Below, piece by piece: positions 7,416 through 11,584 of a stretch of DNA of 11,584 nucleotides. The notes under the pieces were generated by a model. That model was not told the DNA's origin. It did no database searches and worked only from the letters and a program-made list of their open reading frames with translations. Source of the DNA: CAYUIS01 sp964444825 (GTDB lineage: Bacteria; Chloroflexota; Anaerolineae; B4-G1); NCBI GenBank assembly GCA_964444825.1, contig CAYUIS010000156.1:1-11584 (forward strand). Direction: 5' to 3'. Within the stretch, counting starts at the first letter, position 1; the number at the start of each line of letters is the position of its first letter. A program made the position numbers and the translations under genes.

Positions 7416-8576
7416 ATGAAGATTCTATCTCTTGGTGGGGCTGGCGCCGTGTGCGAGCACGCCACCCGGGACCTGGCCGAGTTCTCTGACTTTGACGAGA
7501 TCGTCATCGGTGACTATAACGTCGAGGCGGCGAACAAGCTGGCGGCCGATATCGGGGATCCCCGGGTAAAGGTCCTCAAAGTGGACGCTGAGGACTATGA
7601 TGGGTTGGTCAAGACGTTTGGAGGCTTTGACGTCGTGCTGAATGGCCTGCCCTGGAAGTATGATCTGGCCGTGACCAGGGCCTGTGTTGAGGCGGGTGTC
7701 AGCGGCCTGGACGTATCGACGGAAGAGACCCAGTGGGACTATGATGGGGCTGCCAGGGAGAAGGACATTATCTTTATTCCAGGCGTTGGAGCGACGCCCG
7801 GGATCACGAACGCGATGGCGCGGCGGGGCGCCGATCAACTCGACGAGGTGGACGAGATCCAGATCAACTTTGCCGCCTTCCGCTGCCCTGCTCCGGCTCC
7901 AGGTCTGCTCATCACCTTCCTGTGGGAGTTCCATCCCCAGATCGATAGCCGCCTGTATTACAAGGATGGCGAGTTCCACCTGGTCGGTCCGTTCGAGGGT
8001 CTCAAGACGGTGACCTTCCCAGGTCCTATCGGGGAGCAGGAAGTGTGCTACATCCCGCACCCAGAGACCCGCACCATGCCCAAGAGCCTGGGCGCCAAGG
8101 CGGTTTCGGTCCACGGCTGTTTCCCACCCCAGGCGATGCAGTTGGCCAAGACGCTGTTGGCGTGGGGACTGTACGAGGAGGAGACAGTTTCCGTCAAAGG
8201 CGCCGAGGGCACGCCGCTCGAGTTCATGCACGAAATCCTGATCCAACTACCGACGACCAAAGAGACCCCGCTGTGGGCCTATGGGCTCGTGGTCGAGGTG
8301 TTCGGCAAGCGGGACGGGCGCGACGTCAAGGTCAAGTTGTGGAACCGGCACCCATCGATGGCAGAGTGGGGGGGCAAGGCAGCCTACTATAAGAACATTG
8401 CCATTCCCCTGAGCATCGGTGCGCAGATGATCGCTCGGGGCGACGTCGAGTTGAGGGGAGTCCTTCCGCCCGAGACGGCTATCGACCCCGATATCTTTTT
8501 CGCCGAGTTGTCCAAGCGCCGCATCGAGATACACGAGCAGGTAGAGTTTTATCAAGTGCTGGGAGCGGGTCGCTAA
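7416..8576 (+). CDS. Saccharopine dehydrogenase-like NAD(P)-dependent oxidoreductase (second of two paralogues)
   Basis: A 386-residue saccharopine dehydrogenase superfamily protein. MKILSLGGAGAVC carries the N-terminal dinucleotide-binding loop (GGAGAVC, 7-13), and D33 in IGDYN ends the second strand. GVGATPGITN (123-132) is the conserved post-Rossmann motif. The C-terminal domain contains VTFPGPIGEQEVCYIPHPE, a GLYEEETVSVKG segment, a WAYGLVVEVFGKRDG strand and IGAQMIARGDVELRGVLPPE. Compared with the paralogue at 3628-4848, the first glycine loop is G-G-A-G rather than G-A-G-G and the middle region (150-200) differs, so substrates probably differ. Role by family: NAD(P)-linked formation or cleavage of a secondary amine between an amino acid and a carbonyl compound; exact reaction unknown. 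AAGAGGGAGG (7401-7410) lies 5 bases before the ATG, a strong SD. It is 60 bases ahead of the aminotransferase gene. Confidence 0.87.
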   Translation: MKILSLGGAGAVCEHATRDLAEFSDFDEIVIGDYNVEAANKLAADIGDPRVKVLKVDAEDYDGLVKTFGGFDVVLNGLPWKYDLAVTRACVEAGVSGLDVSTEETQWDYDGAAREKDIIFIPGVGATPGITNAMARRGADQLDEVDEIQINFAAFRCPAPAPGLLITFLWEFHPQIDSRLYYKDGEFHLVGPFEGLKTVTFPGPIGEQEVCYIPHPETRTMPKSLGAKAVSVHGCFPPQAMQLAKTLLAWGLYEEETVSVKGAEGTPLEFMHEILIQLPTTKETPLWAYGLVVEVFGKRDGRDVKVKLWNRHPSMAEWGGKAAYYKNIAIPLSIGAQMIARGDVELRGVLPPETAIDPDIFFAELSKRRIEIHEQVEFYQVLGAGR

Positions 8577-8636
8577 GACGCAGACACTATGCGACCTGAG
8601 ACCAGAGACCGCTATTCAGATCACTAGGAGGACCCA

Positions 8637-9923
8637 ATGAACGAATCTACACCTAGACCTGACGTGCCTGAATCCTATATCTCTCCTGTGTGGACGCGAG
8701 TCACGCCCATCCTGGCGGAGCGAGCGGAGGGCGCCTACGTCTACGACCAGGATGGCACCCGCTACCTGGATTTTACCTGCGGTATTGGCGTGACCAACAC
8801 CGGTCACTGTCACCCACGGGTGGTCCAGGCGATTCAGGAGCAGGCGGCCAAGCTCCTGCACGCGCAGGTCAACATCATCTACCATCCCCCGCTCCTTGAG
8901 CTGGCCGAAGAGCTACGGGCGATCGTGCCGCAGGCGCTCGATTGCTTCTTTTTCTCCAACAGCGGGGCAGAGGCGGTGGAGGGGGCTGTCAAGCTCGCCC
9001 GCCACGCCACCGGTCGGCCCAACGTCATCGTATTCCAGGGGAGCTTTCACGGTCGAACTGCTTTGACGATGGCGATGACCACGTCCAAGACCATCTACCG
9101 GGTCGGTTACCAACCGCTACCTGCGGGTATCTTTGTCGCTCCCTATCCCTATGCCTACCGTTTTGGATGGGGCCCTGAGGAGACTCAAGATTTCTGTTTG
9201 AACGAAGTCGAGTTCTTGCTCAAGACCCAGACCGCGCCGTCTGAGACTGCCGCCATCGTGGTTGAGCCGGTTCTCGGCGAGGGCGGCTACGTCGTGCCAC
9301 CGCCGGGTTTTCTCAAGGGTTTGCGCCGCATATGTGATGAAAACGATCTCTTGCTCATCATCGACGAAGTCCAGTCAGGCTTTGGGCGCACTGGCAGGTG
9401 GTTCGCGCTGGAGCATTTCGTCGTAGTGCCGGACATCATAACGATGGCCAAGGGATTGGCATCCGGCCTGCCGCTCTCCGGGGTGGCTGCCCGGCGCGAG
9501 TTGATGGAGCGCTGGATCCCTGGCTCCCACGGCGGTACCTACGGCGGCAATGCGGTGGCCTGCGCCGCTGCCGTTGCCACTATCCGCACCATCCGCGATG
9601 AGGGACTGCTGGAAAACGCGGCGCAGACCGGGGCGTGGTTGATGGATGAGCTGCGGGCGCTCCAGTCCGAGTTCCCCGTCATCGGGGATGTGCGTGGGCT
9701 GGGTCTGATGATCGGCGTCGAGTTCACCGCTGCCGACGGGTCACCCGCTGCCGATGTGGCCAAAGCGGTCGTAAAGGCATGTCTGAAGCGTCGCCTGATG
9801 CTGCTCACCTGCGGTCCGTGGGGGAACACTATCCGCTGGATTCCACCCTTGATCGTCACCCAGGAACAGGTATCGCAAGCCCTGGTGGTCTTTCGAGAGG
9901 CACTAGCGGAAACGGTTGCCTAG
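8637..9923 (+). CDS. Class III PLP-dependent aminotransferase (4-aminobutyrate/acetylornithine type)
   Basis: A 428-residue fold-type I class III aminotransferase, normal length for the family. Visible motifs are the PLP-phosphate loop SNSGAEA (107-113), FHGRT (137-141), the catalytic Asp in IIDEVQSGFGRTG (D243) and the Schiff-base lysine K272 in TMAKGLASGLPL, followed by GGTYGGNAVACAAA. Sequence style is closest to 4-aminobutyrate, acetylornithine or diaminobutyrate aminotransferases; these move an amino group, usually from an omega-amine or alpha-amine to 2-oxoglutarate or pyruvate. The precise donor cannot be told from motifs, so no gene symbol is given. TAGGAGGA (8625-8632) is a strong SD 4 bases before the ATG. 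The ornithine cyclodeaminase-like gene follows by 20 bases, so an amine or amino acid intermediate shared by the two is plausible. Confidence 0.93.
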   Translation: MNESTPRPDVPESYISPVWTRVTPILAERAEGAYVYDQDGTRYLDFTCGIGVTNTGHCHPRVVQAIQEQAAKLLHAQVNIIYHPPLLELAEELRAIVPQALDCFFFSNSGAEAVEGAVKLARHATGRPNVIVFQGSFHGRTALTMAMTTSKTIYRVGYQPLPAGIFVAPYPYAYRFGWGPEETQDFCLNEVEFLLKTQTAPSETAAIVVEPVLGEGGYVVPPPGFLKGLRRICDENDLLLIIDEVQSGFGRTGRWFALEHFVVVPDIITMAKGLASGLPLSGVAARRELMERWIPGSHGGTYGGNAVACAAAVATIRTIRDEGLLENAAQTGAWLMDELRALQSEFPVIGDVRGLGLMIGVEFTAADGSPAADVAKAVVKACLKRRLMLLTCGPWGNTIRWIPPLIVTQEQVSQALVVFREALAETVA

Positions 9924-9943
9924 GGCTATAATAGGAGGGTATC

Positions 9944-10936
9944 ATGTCTTTACCTGAAGCGCTACTCTATCTCACCGAGTCCGATGTCCAGCGGACGTTG
10001 ACGGTGGCGGAGGCGGTGGACCTGGCCGAGAGAGGCATCAAGGCCGATGCGGCCGGTCGCGTCGCCGGCAACAAGTTCTATATGGACGTGGGCGAGGCTG
10101 GCTTTATCAAACCGTTCTCGGGCTATATGCTCGGGGAGGAACTGGCCTTTGTCAAGACTTTTAGTTTCTTTCCTGGCAATCCGGAGCAGTTCGGTCGGTC
10201 GACGACATCGTCGATGGTGCTTCTGTTCGATGCCGAGACGGGCTTTCCGGTCTGCCTGATGGAGGGTGGTTGGGTCACCGCTCTGAAAACGGGCGCCTCG
10301 TCCGCCGTAACCGCTGTCTATCTGGCCCGGCCGGACGCGGCGACGGTGACTATCTTTGGCGCAGGGACACTGGGGCGTATGCACCTGCGAGCTTTGACCC
10401 ATCGGTTCTCTCTGTCTCGCGCCTTTGTCGTGGACATTTTGCCTGAGGCAGCGCAGGCGTACGTGGCTGAGCTGGGGGCTGAGGTGGACTTTCCAGTGGA
10501 GGCTGTCTCGCTCGAGGAGCGGGAGCGGGCTGTGTGCGATTCCGATATGGTCTTTACCGTCACCACCGGTGATCAGGCGCTGGTGGAACGGAAGTGGTTG
10601 CGCCCGGGCGCTTTTGTCGCCCGATTGGGCTCATACCAGGAGGTGGCACTGGACGTCATCACCGATGTCGACAAGGTGGTGGTAGACAGCTGGACCTACG
10701 TTCGACCGCGCATCCCTGAGCTCAAGGTGCTGGCTCAGCAGGGGAGGTTTGGACCCGAGGACGTGCATGCCCAGTGGCCGGACATTGTGGCCGGGCGGAA
10801 ACTGGGTCGGGAGTCGCCTGACGAGATCATCACCTATATCGCCCTGGGAATCTGGGGCGAGTACGCGGCCATCCTGCCCGAAGTGTATCGGAGGGCGATG
10901 GCGTTACATCTGGGGCGGCAGCTTCCCTTGTCCTAA
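9944..10936 (+). CDS. Ornithine cyclodeaminase / mu-crystallin family protein
   Basis: A 330-residue member of the ornithine cyclodeaminase (OCD)/mu-crystallin family, which includes ornithine cyclodeaminase, archaeal alanine dehydrogenase, ketimine reductases and the SbnB-type amino acid dehydrogenase. Family marks are LAFVKTFSFFPGNP (K71, the substrate-contacting Lys), SSMVLLFDAETGFPVCLMEG, TALKTGASSAV, the Rossmann loop GAGTLG (139-144), and GSYQEVALDVITD, with D237 at the position of the catalytic Asp. Two positions that I recall as Arg in Pseudomonas putida OCD (R45 and R112) appear to be Lys here (K44, K115), and the loop reads GAGTLG rather than GxGxQA. So an NAD(P)-dependent imine or keto-acid reductase is at least as likely as true ornithine cyclodeaminase. 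AGGAGGG (9933-9939) is a strong SD 4 bases before the ATG. Confidence 0.9.
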   Translation: MSLPEALLYLTESDVQRTLTVAEAVDLAERGIKADAAGRVAGNKFYMDVGEAGFIKPFSGYMLGEELAFVKTFSFFPGNPEQFGRSTTSSMVLLFDAETGFPVCLMEGGWVTALKTGASSAVTAVYLARPDAATVTIFGAGTLGRMHLRALTHRFSLSRAFVVDILPEAAQAYVAELGAEVDFPVEAVSLEERERAVCDSDMVFTVTTGDQALVERKWLRPGAFVARLGSYQEVALDVITDVDKVVVDSWTYVRPRIPELKVLAQQGRFGPEDVHAQWPDIVAGRKLGRESPDEIITYIALGIWGEYAAILPEVYRRAMALHLGRQLPLS

Positions 10937-11057
10937 GGTCGATCAACCGATACTTGGAGGAAGATGAGGAGATCGTGGAGGAGGGGGATCTGGCATAGCC
11001 CTCGACAGTGAGCGGACAATTGCAGAGCGTTTGTAGTGATATCATAAGGAGAAAGAC
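10937..11057 (+). other. Longest intergenic gap (121 bases), purine-rich with unused SD-like motifs
   Basis: Bases 10956-10989 are strongly purine-rich, with repeated GGAGG-like cores but no well-spaced start codon for a real gene. One frame reads INRYLEEDEEIVEEGDLA then stop (10942-10998) without an ATG or GTG start; it could be an eroded gene tail or simply the reading of GAG/GAA-rich DNA. No terminator hairpin with a T-run and no convincing promoter was found, so the cluster may be transcribed through. Confidence 0.4.
11046..11051 (+). promoter_or_regulatory. Ribosome binding site of the last gene
   Basis: AAGGAG lies 6 bases before ATG 11058 and fixes the start of the gene that runs off the window end. 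Confidence 0.75.
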
Positions 11058-11584
11058 ATGACACGCAATCTGAGTCGGACACAGGAGCTTTTCGCCAAGG
11101 GAAAGCAGTTTATGCCCCATGGGGTCAACTCCAACTTTCGTTATTGGGGGGATGAAAGCACCCTGGTCATTCTACGGGGTGAAGGGTCGCGTATCTGGGA
11201 TATGGATGAGAACGAGTATATCGACTACCGACTGGGCTTTGGCCCGATCATCCTGGGCCACGCCTACCCGGCGGTTGTAGAGCGAGTGACGGAGGCGATC
11301 CGGGATAGCACAGTCTTTGCATGGACGACGCCCCTGGAGATCCTGGTGGCAGAGCGACTCGTCCGTATGACGGGCGTGGACAAGGTGCGGCTCGCCAATA
11401 GCGGTACCGAGGCGACGATGCACGCTCTGCGCATCGCTCGCGGGTATACCGGGCGGGAGCGCTTTATCAAGTTCGAGGGCCAGTATCACGGGATGTACGA
11501 CTATGTGCTTTTCAGTACCGCTGGCGCACCGGCCCGCCTGATGGGCTCTCGCCGTGACCCCATCAACGTCCAAACCAGCTCCGG
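11058..11584 (+). CDS. Glutamate-1-semialdehyde 2,1-aminomutase-like class III PLP enzyme, 3' partial
   Basis: An open frame of 175 codons continuing past the window, starting at ATG 11058. It is the N-terminal part of a class III PLP enzyme of the glutamate-1-semialdehyde aminomutase (GSAM) type: SRTQELFAKGKQFMPHGVNS, then IWDMDENEYIDYRLGFGPIILGHAYPAV, the PLP-phosphate motif NSGTEAT (114-120) followed by MHALRIARGYTGR, and KFEGQYHGMYD. HemL proteins normally have F-E-G-C-Y-H-G-H; here it is Q-Y-H-G-M, and the segment after GVNS (NFRYWGDES) is not the HemL VRAF form. With the amino-acid setting of the cluster, this suggests a catabolic or specialised GSAM-like aminotransferase rather than tetrapyrrole synthesis. 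The catalytic lysine lies beyond the window. It is the second class III PLP enzyme of the cluster and only distantly like the one at 8637-9923. Confidence 0.9.
   Translation, partial: MTRNLSRTQELFAKGKQFMPHGVNSNFRYWGDESTLVILRGEGSRIWDMDENEYIDYRLGFGPIILGHAYPAVVERVTEAIRDSTVFAWTTPLEILVAERLVRMTGVDKVRLANSGTEATMHALRIARGYTGRERFIKFEGQYHGMYDYVLFSTAGAPARLMGSRRDPINVQTSS

Noticed and set aside
9927..9932. Perfect TATAAT before the ornithine cyclodeaminase-like gene
   Set aside because: No -35-like hexamer sits at 16-18 bases upstream, and a transcript would start at or inside the SD. More likely a chance match within a co-transcribed pair.
10964..11011. 15-codon ATG frame (Arg/Trp-rich) in the last gap
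   Set aside because: Its SD-like GGAGGA leaves only 2 bases before the ATG, and the peptide is explained by purine-rich DNA.
11020..11045. TTGCAG ... TATCAT as a promoter for the last gene
   Set aside because: The spacing is 14 bases, too short for a standard promoter, and each hexamer has mismatches.
11008..11061. 17-codon GTG-started frame overlapping the start of the last gene (ATGA)
   Set aside because: The nearest SD-like sequence is about 20 bases upstream and the peptide has no recognisable character. A chance short frame is the simpler reading.

Overview
This window carries ten genes, all on the + strand and closely packed (gaps from a 7-base overlap to 121 bases). It looks like the interior of a long operon-like cluster that runs off both ends. 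Base composition is GC-rich and nearly every gene has a purine-rich Shine-Dalgarno (SD) sequence, so this is a bacterium. The gene mix recalls soil, marine or thermophilic Chloroflexota-like genomes, but nothing here (no rRNA, no taxonomic marker) fixes the lineage; that placement is a low-confidence guess.

Layout. 1-3038: two tandem, clearly paralogous metal-dependent amidohydrolases of the YtcJ/Amidohydrolase_3 type; the first lacks its N-terminus at the window edge. 3042-3611: a small flavodoxin-fold NAD(P)H oxidoreductase with an iron-sulfur-flavoprotein-like cysteine cluster. 3628-4848: a saccharopine dehydrogenase-like protein. 4887-5969: a C45 / isopenicillin-N-acyltransferase-like Ntn hydrolase. 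6038-7357: a 12-helix MFS transporter, preceded by a duplicated copy of its own start region. 7416-8576: a second saccharopine dehydrogenase-like protein, distantly paralogous to the first. 8637-9923: a class III PLP aminotransferase. 9944-10936: an ornithine cyclodeaminase/mu-crystallin family protein. 11058 to the end: the N-terminal 175 codons of a glutamate-1-semialdehyde aminomutase-like class III PLP enzyme, cut by the window edge.

How they may work together (inference). Three enzymes belong to families that break or make amide-type C-N bonds (two amidohydrolases, one C45 protein). Three belong to families that reduce or rearrange imines or amino acids with NAD(P) (two saccharopine dehydrogenase-like, one ornithine cyclodeaminase-like). 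Two are PLP aminotransferase-fold enzymes, one is a flavin redox protein and one is a transporter. A reasonable reading is uptake or export plus stepwise conversion of an amide-linked or N-substituted amino compound. The substrate, and whether the pathway is catabolic or biosynthetic, cannot be read from the sequence. I recognise no named pathway with this exact set. No regulator, terminator, RNA gene, mobile element or CRISPR array is visible, and no gap exceeds 300 bases.
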